Assembly (NCBI GenBank): GCA_013398295.1
Contig: VZSF01003927.1
Location: 381,943 to 445,942, forward strand
DNA from: Chionis minor
Taxonomy: Eukaryota; Chordata; Aves; Charadriiformes; Chionididae
Direction: 5' to 3'
DNA length: 64,000 bases
The notes beneath the pieces are model-generated. The model saw nothing but the letters and a program-made list of their open reading frames with translations, did not search any database and was not told where the DNA came from. The translations under genes were made by a program, and so were the position numbers. Shown here one piece after another: positions 48,001 to 61,259 of the stretch (position 1 is its first letter; the number at the start of each line of letters is the position of its first letter).

Positions 48001-50853
48001 GCTGGACCCTGGAGGGGCCATGGCAAGCAGGACCTGCCCAGGCTGCACAGTCCCAGTATAAGCTTTTGGTTCAGGAACTTGAAATTCAGTAGGTTTTGTC
48101 CTGTTAGGATCCAGTGGCTTGGATATTGTTGATTAAAGGAGGGGGAGTTAAACTTTTTTTTCCTTTTTTATCCCCCTTTTCACTTTTACCTCGGTATGGA
48201 ACCAGGCACATTCAAAAATGCTGTAGGACACAAAAATGATTCCCACCTAGCTCCAATTAAGAGCACTTATTTGAAAAAAAAAAAACCCAACCAACAAACA
48301 AACCTACTCTAGAAATTAAGTCTGTTTCTATATCTTGATCAATCATAAGGAAAAATATGAAACACTTCCAGTCTTCTGCTTTACATTAATAACTGGCAGC
48401 AGACATCCGCTTTCCCTTACTTCATAATGCTTGAATGAATACTTCTAATCTACAAATGTGCCCTTGGCTTTTACTTACAGATCAAGAAAATCAACAAATA
48501 AAAAACAATGCTGGCTTGCTGTGTGTTTTTTAATGACAGTTAAAAGCAATCTGAAATTCACAAAGTGTTGACGTCTGAGCAACAAATTTAATAACAGAGA
48601 AAGAGAGTCAAACTGAAGCCACCTAAGCCTCATGTTGAAGTAAGCCAGGGTGAATAATATTTTCCTTAGTAATAGTAACTATTTTCTTATTGATGCAACA
48701 ATATTGTTTTAGTTTGTATGTTTGATTATTAGTTGAAATGATTTAGACTGGTACAAGCTCCAAAAATGACAGTTTTGCATATGAGTTTCAATAAACAGAA
48801 AAAAAACCCCAACCCAAGAAAGAGGATGAGGGATTAATACTATAGTCCTATGGCTACATGATCAGTAGAAATTTCCTTGAGAACAAATGGTCATTTTGAG
48901 GGTCCTTGTCCTAAGGCGTTGATATGCTGGAGCTGTTTTTAAAAAGCTCTCTGGCAGTCACAAGTGGAAAAAAATGGGAACAAAATGCCTGTTGGTCTCA
49001 GGCTGTCAGTAGTGTGATGTTTGTAACAAGGCAGAAGAGCACATTATTAGACAAGAGTTTGTTGAACAAAGTGCTTACACCTTTTTACCTGAGGGGCTGT
49101 GAGTTTACAATACAGACTGTATCCTATTAAATGAAAATCACTGCTTGTCTTTCACAAGTAAACATACATTTGCAGCTCTGATTAGGCTTATGATTTGATT
49201 ATAATTAAACATTTGCTTTAGCAATGGTTAACTAAGTCCTGGGTATGGAGGCAATTCATGAAAAGCCCTGTTATGGCAGGGACCAACACAAAATTGAAAT
49301 AAATTAAAATGTCAAATATGTCCTAAACAAATCCAAAAGAACCAAGAATCTAAACATTTGTCATTCTCACTCTGTAATTTAATTGTACTTTTTAGGTGTC
49401 TGTATTAGGTAGACAGTTTGAGAATAAAATTGCTCAAGATACAATTGCAAAACAGTATTCTGTAATGTAGCATCGAGGGTTAACAGACTAACAAAATATT
49501 TAGCTCTTCAGTTTTATTTTATTGTTGTCTCCTGTGCAATGGAACTACTAATTACGAACATCAGTTAACATACGGAGTCTATTTCTTTCATAGAAGTATC
49601 TGTGAAATGATGGAACACAGTTAAAAAGCTGTAAAGTCAAAGTTTATGGTGACAGTTCCAGAGTACAAGCAAAACTTTCAAACTAAATCCAGAAGTCCTG
49701 ATATGGAGTGGGCAATGTATTATCAATTTCAATAGAAATTTGATTTAGTACTGGGGAACGAGTGACATTTCATGGCCAACGGGGAGGTCATTACATTTTT
49801 CCACCCTGAAAGATTTCATCTGCACAGAATTGCTGCCTTTATGGACCCTAGGATCTTTTCAGCAGACTATATTTATATTGAGATTACATTCTTTTGTAAG
49901 AGCAAAACGGATTTTCAAGTTTGGGGCACTGTTCTGTAAGTCTCTGTGTACCCAAAGGAAAAAGACAATTCTTGTAGATTCAGAGTTAGTTTAATTTCAT
50001 GTGGCTTTAAAAGTCTAAAAATAAGGGCCATGGTCTCAGCTACTCATTTGAACTCAGTGAGGACCACCAGAAATCCTCAGAGGTTCTTTGAAGGACTTGC
50101 TCTTTGGAGCTGTGTGCGTCTATGTAGAGAGTGCTAAAAGGATTATCCTAGGCTCAATGGATACATCTCGGATAGCTAAAGTTATACGAGATTAATCCCA
50201 TCATAGCAGTCCAACGTCCACTGTTCAAAGCACCCACTGATAACACAGCCCCAAGTTCCCACTTTATAAACCTTTGAGTTTTTGCGCAGAACAGGATAAA
50301 TTCAGATCCATTACTGGCCAAAAATCAGCCATGGTTAAAAACGTGGGCCACACAGTTTTATTTGTATCTGGCCAATACGAAAGTAGCTGAGAAAATTCCA
50401 AGCATAAACTTTCATGTTTATTTCTGCTTTCAAGTATACTATATTTGTATTTCTTTTAAAAAAAGTATGATTAGCACAAAAGTAGCATGATTTTAAGTTA
50501 TCCCATCATTTTTGCTAAGTGGACCAGCTGGTCACTCATATCAGAAATTTGTTTATTAAGCACTGTTAACAGTTAAATGTTTTTGAAATCTCATATGCTA
50601 GGATATTTATATTACACTATTTGACACTTTACATACTGCTGCAAACATTTTCATTAAAGACAAATCAGAAGCAAATATTAGTGAGGGGTTTTTAAGTTGC
50701 GCAAAGGCATCTGCATATATAGAGCATATGGCTACTATGATCAGCTTCTCGGAGATAGTGCCTGTGTCCGGTAAACAACTTTTTCTCAGATGTTATTTGA
50801 TGATACTTTTGAACCCAGTTCTCCCCTTTTTTATATTGTTTATATTTGTGCAG
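45016..50853. other. AT-rich stretch with one GC-richer patch
   Basis: No supported gene. A GC-richer patch lies at 47850-48060. An A-run with degenerate aaac units lies near 48275-48300. An 84-codon minus-strand frame (46049-45795) is lysine- and glutamine-rich but has no splice context or recognised family. Confidence 0.45.
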
Positions 50854-51226
50854 CTACGTGGAAGACAGTACGGTTGAGCTACTGCTGCTTAACCCAGCCG
50901 TTCTTTCTGTCTCTATTGTCCTCTTTGCCTTCCTGACAATACGATCAGGTCAAACATTTAACCTCACAGTTCAGAGATCAGCTAAAACTTGCCCTCATTT
51001 GACCCATATGAACAATAATAAGGCCCCATTTCCAACAGTCTTTGCCCTAACCAAGCCAGCTACAATGGCAATTAACTTGGCAAGGTTTAAAGCCACTTTG
51101 AAAATCGTTCAGTGTCTGAGGAATGTTAATAGCAGAACAGCTGTTTTCAGGAATCTCACACTTTGTCTTTCTTGTATTAAGAATCTTACTAATTCCTCCC
51201 TCATTGTTTGTTCTCATATGACATAA
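50854..51226 (+). CDS. Unrecognised open frame with a hydrophobic segment
   Basis: A pyrimidine-rich acceptor (tatattgtttatatttgtgcag lies just before 50854) is followed by a frame open to 51226 (about 123 codons). It begins YVEDSTVELLLLNPAVLSV and then SIVLFAFLTI, which together could form one membrane-spanning segment. The rest is rich in Asn, Thr, Lys and Cys and looks less like a protein. No donor, polyA signal or family is identified. Probably chance, but it is one of the longest plus-strand frames in an AT-rich setting. Confidence 0.15.
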
Positions 51227-51382
51227 GATATAAACAGATCTACTGACCTCAAAAATGTGTTTTTCTTGCAAAGGGAGTAATTACTTATAAGAAAAACAGT
51301 ATTTAGTTAAAATGGCTAAAAAAGCTTTGGTTTTTTTTCTGCATAAGGGTCTAATTTGGTTTCTTGAGTTTCTACTAACACA

Positions 51383-51446
51383 TGCTTTGAGCAGGGGCTT
51401 GGACCAGATGACCTCCAAGATCCATTCTGAACTAAAGTATTCCGTA
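51383..51446 (+). mobile_element. Short diverged CR1 3' fragment
   Basis: Plus-strand sequence tgctttgagcaggggcttgg followed by accagatgacctccaagatc is the standard CR1 region just before the tail. The tail itself is degraded (attccgtaag). Confidence 0.88.
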
Positions 51447-54403
51447 AGTGTCTTCAGTTGTTGAAGTATAAGTTGGTTTAGACTCTTTCCTGCTCAGCAC
51501 AGAAGAAAAACCAATTTCAGCAGCTGAATTGCACTAGTCCTGACAGTTTCTCGGTCCAGTTCTAACCTGCTGCTCACTGGAGTGGTATATAAATCATGTT
51601 TCTCAGCACTTCTAACTCCATGCATCCAACATGAGACTTTCCCATATTAATGAAGTGCTTCCTTCACCAGAGCAAGGCACTGTTCTAGCCTAGACAAATG
51701 CCTTTCACTTCAAGGAAAAAAGAATTGAAACATTTTATTAGCTTTTGTCTTTGGAAACAAGATGAATCTGGGGTTTCGAGCCCCAGATAGTTATAATGTG
51801 AATATTATATAAATCAGAAGAAAAGCCTAACAGTGTTCCAGTGAGCTGTAAAGTTTGGTTTTCCAACTCTGGAAGGTCATGAGAGCCTAACACTGGAAAC
51901 CATGGCATTCATTTACATTGCACACTAAAATACAGCATTAAAAATACAAAAGGTTCCAGAAACAAGAATTCACACATTAGTAAATGCTGTTGAATATGAG
52001 TAAAAGTAGTTGAGTATGTGCATTATGATAATATTTAGTTACAGGACTGCACAGTACTAATTCCACAGGACTCCTGCCTTCAAGTTCCCTTCATAGTCCT
52101 CTGGCGTTCAACCTCCAGTCCAAAAAATTAGACCTCCTCAGGACTCAGCCCCAGTCCAGTTGCCCCACAGCCCTATTTTCCTGTATCCCAGTTCCTGTGA
52201 TCTCCACTGCCCTCCTTACAGGAAGATTCTTCGAGTCTCATTCTTGTCCACCAAGCTCCTTGTTCTAACATACTCCTCCTGCCATCACCTCTGGCCATCT
52301 TTGTCGTGGAAACAGAAAGCTTTGTCCTTTACACTGGCTGAGCAAGGAGACTGGGAATGGAGAGTGCTGAGGTCTCTCTGCGTGCGCTTTTGGTACCAGC
52401 CCCTGACTTGATCTACTGCAAAAAAAGCCCAGCTCACTACAAGCTGGTATCTTGATCAGCCTACATAGGACTCTCTCAGAGCTCTGACTTCAGAAACCTG
52501 GTAAGTCCCTACTCAGCATTTGCAGAACGGGACATTTTATTTTTTCTTTATTTTAGTTTTTGTTTTCTTTTGAAAGATTCTTAATTTATTCAAGATGCAG
52601 TTCCACGTCAACAACAAAGAGCACACAGGCTGGACACCTCAGTCACCCCTGCCAAATTTTACGTTACTATTTCAGATCATTAAAATTTTGCACAAAAGAG
52701 GTAACCAGAATATTTTGATATGGACAGAATGATGTATTTTCCCCTAATTTTGTTCTTGGAAATAGTCATTTTGACTGAATTTTTCCAGAAAGATTCAGCC
52801 TGAGGCAGATACCCAGTATGCAAAATTTCTGGCCAAATAGTTAAAGTTTGGCAAAGTTATAAGCAACAGAAAAATGGTTTTGTAATGGAACTTCTGGGCA
52901 ATTTTAATAGATGGTGCCACCAGTCCAATCTACTACCCATACAAAAGGTACTTAAAATTTTATTACTTTTCTGGAAATCATCAGCTTTTTTTTTTCATCC
53001 CCTAGAAATAGCGTGGTACAAATTTTCTGGATTTGCTGTGTTCGTAAATACTGCAAGTGACTGCTGACCATAACTAAGTACATCACTGAAAGCATGAAGT
53101 TTCATCAAGGAAGAAGGACAAGGATGTCTTACAGGAATAAGCAGGTGAGGGACTAGGCATCTGCGAATACACGTATTCACAAGAATGTCCACATCCTTTG
53201 CACTGTGACAAACATTTCCGTAGAAGAAATAGTTATTTTTGATGCAATTCCAGAAGAAGTAAAGGCTTTAAAATTACTGCCAGAGACAGCTGGACTAGAG
53301 ACAGCACTGAACATTATTTGTATTTGCATGAAGATGCAAGTGTGAAGTTTCATACTACTTCAAGATATATCTGTATAAATAGTATTTTAATATTATCAGC
53401 ATTAGATCTGAAATTACAATTTTTATGCATACACACTTGCATATGTACATACACCCACTAAACAGAGCCTTTATACTCAAGTGCCATTTTACATGGCAAA
53501 TTCAAGAATACATTTGCATAAGATCACTCTTTCAGCTCTTCAAAAAGCAGTTTATTCAGGCCTAATGTAACCCGTTTCTCCTTATGATGTCATTGAAATG
53601 GAATCTACTTGATTAACTGGTTACATTAGTGCTTCAATTACCACGAAGAGTAATCCTCGTACATATTTTCAGCATTTGTCAGCAAACTGATTGACTAATA
53701 CTTCAATTTTCAGAGGCTTTCAGACATCTTTACATTGTGCAATACGCAGAGCTTCTCAATGCAGAGAAGATAACTTGAATAATTTTTAATTCTTGGAAAA
53801 GGAAATCTGTGGTTTATGACTAAAGGCAACTGTTGCATATTGATTACTCCAATTGTGAACTTCTACTTTGATCAGGAAGAGGAAGCTATACTGATGAGAA
53901 GATTGTTTTCTCACCCTGTTCAGAAACTTCTTGTCTTCTCTGCCATGGGGTCAGGTCCACTGGTGCCCCAATCCCCTACCCAACAGGAACTGAACTGGGA
54001 AACTGGTTTGCTCAGGTCAGGTGGCCCTGAGACAAAGAAAGCTTTCACTTACTAAGTGCACGTAGTGTCAGACTGGCTGAATTTATTCAGTGTGTCCACT
54101 AGTGGTTCCTGAAGCCAGCCAGTAACAAGTAAGAAGTTATTTTATGCATTATTTTCTACACTTAAAAATAGTTAAAATTATAAAGTGGCTAAACTTTATC
54201 AGAATCTACAAAGAAGGAGTTCAAGTGTTTCAAAATGTTAGTTGTTAAATAACAGAATGAAATAGGCAGCAGAAACCACACTCTGAGCATGGTTTTGTAC
54301 TGTTTCCAAAACTGCGAACAACTAAAACACTTCAGTTTCCATTCTCACATCTCCTCTCCTCTTGTAGAGCAACTTTAACCCCTTCTCTGCTTGTGCCTCC
54401 CAG
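51447..54403. other. AT-rich stretch, nothing supported
   Basis: One short segment ending at a CAG|GTGAGG donor (53143) reads MKFHQGRRTRMSYRNKQ from an internal ATG, but the frame upstream is closed at its only acceptor. A CT-rich patch lies near 52080-52300. No repeat family is recognised. Confidence 0.4.
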
Positions 54404-54657
54404 CTGGAAACCCTTCTCCTGGCCTCAAGAGACAGAGCAATGCTTGCGGAATGCCCAGCAGCAGTGGGTCTACCCACACTGGCAGCGCCTCCCCCAGATT
54501 GCCACTGCCAAGGCTGGAGTTGACGTTGTACCGTTTAGAAAAGAAACAGATCTTCAACCTGGCAGTGCCACTGGGAATCGGCTTGAGTTTGTTAAAAATA
54601 TTAGGAGTTTGGTCATTTACTCCACAGAAACAACATGCCGTAAACTTTTTAAGCTGA
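54404..54657 (+). CDS. Candidate exon, Ser/Pro-rich reading frame
   Basis: A strong acceptor (ccccttctctgcttgtgcctcccag, broken here as ccccttctctgc and ttgtgcctcccag) ends at 54403. The frame after it reads GNPSPGLKRQSNACGMPSSS followed by GSTHTGSASPRLPLPRLE, then a less protein-like part to a stop at 54655-54657. A second frame is also open to about 54713. The first third is GC-richer with high GC at third positions, which suggests that if an exon exists it is shorter than the open frame. No good donor was found, and I do not recognise the protein. Confidence 0.2.
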
Positions 54658-57201
54658 AGGAAAATGCTGAGATACCCATACGAGGTCAAAAAGGATCAGG
54701 AAAAAAGCAGTAAGCTCTGAAGTTAAACTGACTTGTTCATGGAGAAAACAATGAAGAATGGTCTCATGAACGTCACCCAGGGAACATTTTGCCATCTACT
54801 GTTGCAGCAGATGAGAAACGGAGTCTGTTTAGGCAAAAGACTACAAGCTGATGTAGGTGTAGAAGGATTAACAACGTGTGATTTTACTTATCACCCACTC
54901 ATAAGGTGCAGTTTGTTGGCATAAATACATAAGCAAGAGTGAATGGGGTTGCATGCTGATTGAGAGGTACCGGTGGCTCCCTCACATCACACGTGAACAC
55001 AACAACATTCCAGCCGAGAGCAGCGCGTGTACTGAAAGAACATCATAACCGCATGGGAGACAGCTACAGCGGGGTCGAGCTACTGTAGAATTTATGAAAA
55101 CCAATGAGGACAGTGCAAGGCAAGTAAATTCCCATTAGGAAGGGGATCAGGAGCTAAATGACTGAGCTTTAAAGGCTCGTCCATGCAAAGAGAAGAATAC
55201 TGGTGTGTTGGAAGAGTCTGTCTTGGCTTGGAATAAGTAGAACTGTGTTTCCAAAAAAGCACTAGCTGCATCTCTGACCTGGGAGCCTATTTATTTTGAG
55301 AGTAGATTTTTTTTGTTTTGTTTTAAGTTTTCAGTTTATTGTCAATACCTTTGTGATCTCAATACTGCTGCTCTTAGATGCGCATCTTGCATACAAAATT
55401 CCCACTGACTGGCATTCTTGTAGGCACTTTTAGTGAAGTGGCTTGGTATTGACGTCCACTCCTGAGGCTTGTGAGAGTTGCTAGTTATAATCTTCTTTTT
55501 TGTGTATATCTGAAAAGCTAATCTACATCCAGGGCTATACACCCAATATCAGAGGCTGGCTAGGGTAACTACTGTGGGGGCATAGAAAGAGATAAAGAAA
55601 AAAGGGTCAGTTTCCAAAGACTAGCATCAACAGAAATATCCCTCTTCTTTGGGAACAGATTGCTATGCAGCAACACGTCCTCTGAGTCATTAGTAGAAGA
55701 AAGCAAACTGTCTTCTGCCTTGTCTACCAAAAAGATTATTCCTCAGTGATCTATCTTTTTAAGTACCTAAAATTAGCATCCATCTTATTTAACATAGATA
55801 GCCCTCTTGGGAACAAGCAAAGTTTACTCATTAATGGTGTGCTTTCTGAAAAATTGATTTCATTGTTACAATCAGTGAGAGACTAATTAAAAGGCTGTTT
55901 GTATTGGAGCTGACTCTTAATCTCCGCAGAAGTCTGTAAAAGCATAGTCCTTGAACCACCATGAATTGGCAGTTGTATGTTCTTTTGAAAGTGCTGAATA
56001 TGATGAACTTAGCCTCATGGTTCAGTTTGCTAATATTTGCATAAGAAATGAAAAATGAATCTACATAGGAATATAGTGAGTGCCTTTCTGAGAAACTGAG
56101 GAGAACATACAGGGAGGAAAAAGAAATGCATGGTTGAGTTTTCTGCTTTGGATTGGTGTAATGGAAAATGTTATTCCCCAGTCACCTTCCTGACTCCTAT
56201 TTATTACACAATGTCCTCTTGCTTTCCAGTTCAGTTCATGCAGGCTTTCATGTTTCTGCTGAACACTTTCTTAGATATTGTAGGCCAAAAAATTAGATCT
56301 GCTTTTTTTTTTTTTTTAACATGTAGCCAAGTTTAGGCCAGACACTCAGCTGCAGAAAACCACAAACTCTCAGAAGAATCAGTATCCCAGAAATTGCACT
56401 TCCTCTGTATACCTACTGATTAGTAAGCTGCCACAACATCTTTAGCCATGTTCATCTCCTTTTCTTTATTTTTCTAACAATGAAACACCAGAAATCCACA
56501 TCCCCAGGTTTTGTTTCTGAACACTGTAATTCTCATAAGCATTGAGTTGCTGATGTTTGCTTGACTCAATCTTTTCTCAGGCTACATTATTCCTTGATAA
56601 AAGTGAATCACTTTTTCCAGGGCAGTTGAAGGCATTCAATACTTCTGAGGATTGTATTCAGTAGGAATCATGGGGAGAAGGGCTTCAGGATCTGGCTGAA
56701 TACTACACAATGCTCCGTATCACTTAAACATTTCAGATTATGAGCTGATACGTATGTTCTTTTTCTGACATTTCAAAAATACCTAAAAGTTATCATTCTA
56801 AGGCTTATCCTAACTGAATTTTATTTCTTAATCCAGTCGTCGTAGTAACAAATTTCCTATACACTAAAGAGAGAAAAGGTGTGAACACATGGAGGTTCTT
56901 GGGGCAGTGGAGATCGAAAGGGAGTTAAAAGAAGGTGACATCTTCCCTGAAGGACTGTTTCCATACTTATATTAAAGCCTGGAATACCACCACTGGCATT
57001 AATCAGAAATCACGTCTGCCACCAACATAAATAGCATATCTCTTCCTAAACAGGCTCAGGGAGAGAATTAGCCTGAATTTGACTCCACTGTATGTGTGTT
57101 TGTGCAAGTATGTGTGTGGGCGTGTGCACAGATGGATTTTTTTCTGGTATTGTTTGAATCTCATTTTGTTGCTTCTTGTGGAATATCTATCACCAGTACA
57201 G
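54658..57201. other. AT-rich stretch, nothing supported
   Basis: A T-run lies at about 56303-56318 and a weak TG patch at 57090-57130. No repeat family or gene is recognised. Confidence 0.5.
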
Positions 57202-57243
57202 TTGACTGAATTTTTGAAGCAATGGGAAGACATAGAATACCCA
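57202..57243 (+). CDS. Candidate 42-bp microexon
   Basis: After a T-rich tract and CAGTACAG, 14 codons read LTEFLKQWEDIEYP in phase 0 and end at CCA|GTAAGT, also phase 0. A length divisible by three with symmetric phases is typical of in-frame cassette microexons. An alternative acceptor five bases upstream would shift the frame. The peptide looks protein-like but I do not recognise it, and no flanking exon was found. Confidence 0.22.
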
Positions 57244-57417
57244 GTAAGTTTGCTATTAAAATAAATTTGTGAAGGATTAATGAATCTATAGATATTGGCT
57301 ACAGAGTGGGAATCATATGCTTATGGTAACAATATTGCTTGGTTCTCTTCTCTGTGATGTTAACCTGGTAATTTTGAAAAGGCAGAGATGGTGTAATTTT
57401 TCCTAGGTAGGAAGAGG

Positions 57418-57526
57418 GTCATCCAGCTCCCTCTCCTTCTCTCTGTCCACTTCTCTGCCTCTCAGTCATTTCTCTCATTCTTCTCTCTCCCTTTGAGGAA
57501 AATTTTTTTTTTTTTTTTGCAGTGAC
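57418..57526 (+). repeat. Polypyrimidine tract and T-run
   Basis: About 80 bases of almost pure C and T (57418-57495) are followed after a short break by a run of about 17 T and then gcag. The strand asymmetry is extreme compared with the surroundings. It would make a strong acceptor on paper, but the frame after it is closed at once (TGA). Confidence 0.6.
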
Positions 57527-57834
57527 TCCAAGGAAATCTGTTATCTACAACAGCTCAAGTGTCAGATCTATCCTTTCCAGTATTGACAGGGTATTTGGAC
57601 AATTATTGAGCATGTAATTTGAGCTGATATGAAGTCAAAATAGTTAGATACTGTACCTTGAAAATCAGAACCCTACGCCTTTTTTTTCCCCTCTAGCTTC
57701 TCTGCTATGGCAGTAGCAATAGTAGCAGATAGAATAAAAAGAGTAAAAAATACTAAAAGGCAGCAGTAATATTACCAAGGTACTGAAAAAATACCCAGCA
57801 TACAGACATGTCTATTATGCTGCAGTCAACATTT

Positions 57835-57882
57835 AAACAAACAAACAAACAAACAAACAAACAAACAAACAAACAAACAAAA
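57835..57882 (+). repeat. (AAAC)n microsatellite, about 12 units
   Basis: An uninterrupted run of aaac units of about 47 bp. It explains the repetitive minus-strand open frame here, which is not a gene. Uninterrupted tetranucleotide runs of this length are usually variable between individuals. Confidence 0.97.
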
Positions 57883-59256
57883 TTGGAAGCTGCCACCAAA
57901 ATTTCTGACTGGAATAGAATTAAAATATCTTGCATATTTTATCAAATGCATCTATTCTAAATAGCAATAATTGCACAGATGTTCTCCACTCACTCCAGGG
58001 AGGGAGACGGCAGGGCAGGAATAGGTCTGAGAATTGGTAGTGAAATATTGGCTTTCCAGAAGTCAAGGGGAAAATCCTACTAAGCTTCAGTGGGAGTAGA
58101 ATTTCTGCCAGAAGTTACAAGGGTTCATATAATGGAACGGCCTTATCGCTGTATTTCTTTGGAGACTAATATGCATTCATATTTCTGGTATGCCGAAGCA
58201 CTTTTCTTGCTGACTCCGACTGTTGGATGTTGAGGTTGTCTAAGGCAAAACCACTCCTTGCTCAGGCTAAAATAACTTTTCTTTGCAGCTCAGATTGTTG
58301 TCAAAGAAATATAGGAATCCTGCTTCTTATGCAAAAGTTTCTCACAGGTTTGAGATCCCCCTGCAAGAAATATTAGGGGGGATCAGCTACAAAGGGGCTG
58401 GATTTTATTCTTCACTTTTGCATCAGCTGGCACAATGAAGCTAGCAAGTAGTGTAATACAAGTCATAAAAGCTAATGAGAAGACAGTAGTACAGTTGGCA
58501 AAGTGTTTGCTGCTTTTGTAGGCAAAGAAATGTAATAACATCCCCTACAATTCGCAATCTCCAGTTCCTCACTTTAATGAAACACCTTCTGTATAGTGGA
58601 CAATTTGCCTTTTGTGGAAAAACACTTCATAATGACTTTGTTACCAGCCACAATAAAAATAGATAGCTGGCTCCATAAAGACTGGCCTCTATAAAGGCAA
58701 AGATTTCCTCTGCTGTAGGAATCCTGAGAGCCAAGGTTTAATTAGAAGGGACAAGCCTGGGCACGCCTTTTGAAGCTTGTTGCTTTGCTGTTCTGAAAAA
58801 GAGCAGTATCTTCCCTTATCTAATTGCCTACAGGCATATATAGAAAGAAGACACCCACCAGCTTCAAGATATATGTGCCTTGTCAGACACAGTGAGACGA
58901 CAGATGCTTACTGCTGCATCACAGCCGTGGAGAGAAAGCTTTCAGTCTAGATGGTTAGCTGTCCATCCACTCCGCATTCTGTGCAAAATCAGCGCACAAA
59001 GCATATGCTGTCTAAGCTTTTGCACTGACAACATTTTCCATGGAAGTAAAGGCTTCACTTCTCTCAACTTCAAGTTGAACAGGAAGAAAAAAATGTTTTG
59101 GAAAGCAAATAGACCTGTTACTTTGTCTGTTTTCCCATTCCTTGGAAGACACTTGTAGTAGTTCAAGTCGCTAAGGTCCTCTGAGAGAAAAAGCACTTTT
59201 AAGTGAGAGAAAGAAAAAGGTGCTTGTGAACTGTATTTTCCATATAGATTAACAGA
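57883..59256. other. AT-rich stretch, nothing supported
   Basis: No gene or repeat family is recognised. Confidence 0.5.
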
Positions 59257-59578
59257 ACCATAGAATCATAGAATGGTTTGGGTTGGAAGGGGCCTTTAAA
59301 GGTCATCTAGTCCAAGCCCCCTGCATTGAGCCATTGACCACTACCCTCTGGATGCAACCATCCAACCAATTCCTCATTCACCAAACAGTCCATCCATCAA
59401 ATCCATACCTCAGCAACATAGAGAGAAAGATATGCTGGGGGACCATGTCAAAGGCCTTACAGAAGTCCAGACAGACAGCATTTGCAGCTCTTTCCTTGTC
59501 CACTGATGCTGTCACTCCATCATAGAAGGCCACTAGGCTGGTCAGACATGACTTGCCCTTGGTGAAGTCTTGCCATAG
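59257..59578 (-). mobile_element. CR1 LINE 3' fragment
   Basis: The plus strand starts accatagaatcatagaatgg, then tttgggttggaaggggc and tcatctagtccaagccccc, the reverse complement of a well-kept CR1 3' end. About 320 bp is kept, reaching catgtcaaaggccttacag and gacttgcccttggtgaag. The tail is nearly intact, so this copy is younger than the one at 44.5 kb. Confidence 0.96.
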
Positions 59579-61254
59579 CTGAAAAGCACTAGGAATAGTT
59601 GTTTACTGCATATATATTTTACAGTTGATGTTAAACAGAGCGCTTTACATTTCACCTGAAAAATATATTAATGCATTCAGTTGCATGTGGAAGCCTTACC
59701 TATGTTTATGCAAGTAGATCATGTTTTAGGAAGCTGTTATATAAATTAGCTCTTTAATGACCTCAGTGTACCTGAAGACTAGCAGGAAGGGGAAAGTACA
59801 GTAAATAACCCCATCTGATCAAATGAATTGTTCAATCAATTAACATTAAACAATGTTGAAACTATGACACTTGTCAGTATATAGTACCAGGATGCTGTTT
59901 TCAGCAAGCAGAAGACTTGTTTTTTCACTGCTATTGTAGCAGACAAGTTTGAAGGCAGGATGTGGGATCTCAGTGCGTAGCGCACTCTTTCTGATATCCT
60001 GAAAGAAACAGGATTAATAGAACTACCCAAGGGCATGCTATCAGAACCCACCTGTATTCCAGCTAATCTCTATTACTCATGAAGAGTAGAAACTTTATGT
60101 GTTGCACTTCTGAAATGCATCTAAAGAACACCAATGGTCATTACTGAACTGACTGATACCAGTGCTGCAGTATACTGACTGCCTTTTGCGATCGTTCCTT
60201 TTCTTGTTGATGTTTAATCCCTTCAAATTACTGGAAAAGTAATGGACGGAGCAGGCAGTAAGACACAGCACGTAGCGCTCTGTCCCTCTGTCCTTAACAT
60301 AAACACAGAGTTATATCTTTCTGATTACACAGGAAATGCTACGGAGAGCCAGCTCTCTTCATCTCATATGAATGAAACTTTCATTAAAGCTGATAAAAAT
60401 GTTGAACTCACATGAAAGAAACTAGAGCCCCTAACCTGAGAAACAAACACTTCTGTCTTTCTCCGTTAGCAGACCTACGAGGATATTGGCCTATGAGCTC
60501 ATGAAAGAAGAACTCTGAAAACAGGAGGTCAACAGACTCAGTCTTTCCTGTTTCCTGCCTCAGATCTCTCCTACTGGGGCTAGCTATTGCCCCTCGCTGA
60601 TTTCCTGACTTGCCATAATCTAACTACCCTGCTCGCTCTCCCTGTCATATAAGCTGATGGAGAAGGTCTCCCCCTGGAATTCTCCTTTATTTGGCTCTTC
60701 ACTTCTTTGCCAAACTAAACTTTCTTAAAGGCTTCCCCAATTTCTCCTACTACTCACAGGGTTAGTGAAGCCATGAATGCTCGGCTGAGCAACCCCTAAC
60801 TTGACCCAAATCACATTAATATGTTGACTTGACAAATTAATAAGTGTACTATTCACTATCTCTTTACCTGTTTTTCTTTTGAAAGGCTGCCAAATGGCTG
60901 TCATTAGGTAATGGCAGAGATGCTGATTTCTTCATCAACAATCCACGTGTCTTAACCTTTCTTTTTAGTTAAGTAAAACTGTAAGATTAAGCTGTTAACA
61001 GTTGTCTTCAGAATGATCCCAGTCAACAGAAGACAATTCCAACCATGCAATGGCAATTTGGTATCTATTGTAAAAAGGTTGCCTCACAGCCTTATTTCTA
61101 GATAAAAACATCCAGCAGAACTGACCTCAGCATGGCTATACACGACAGGGAAGCCAGGTAGTGTATATAGTGTGTTCTCTAGGTGGGTTTAATTTATCAA
61201 GAAAGTATAAGAATGTCGTGCTTGACGTCTCTGTTTAGTGTCTTCTGTGCTTTG
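59579..61254. other. AT-rich stretch, nothing supported
   Basis: No gene or repeat family is recognised between the CR1 copy and the solo LTR. Confidence 0.5.
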
Positions 61255-61259
61255 AAAGA
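61255..61259. repeat. Left target-site duplication of the solo LTR
   Basis: AAAGA directly abuts the LTR terminus (TGTCG...) and is repeated at 62083-62087. Confidence 0.85.

Noticed and set aside
53085..53143. Basic peptide frame ending at a CAG|GTGAGG donor
   Set aside because: The frame from the only nearby acceptor starts with a stop codon, so it would have to be a first coding exon with no other support.
57753..57935. Minus-strand frame with a repeated Cys-Leu-Phe-Val motif
   Set aside because: Direct translation of the AAAC microsatellite.
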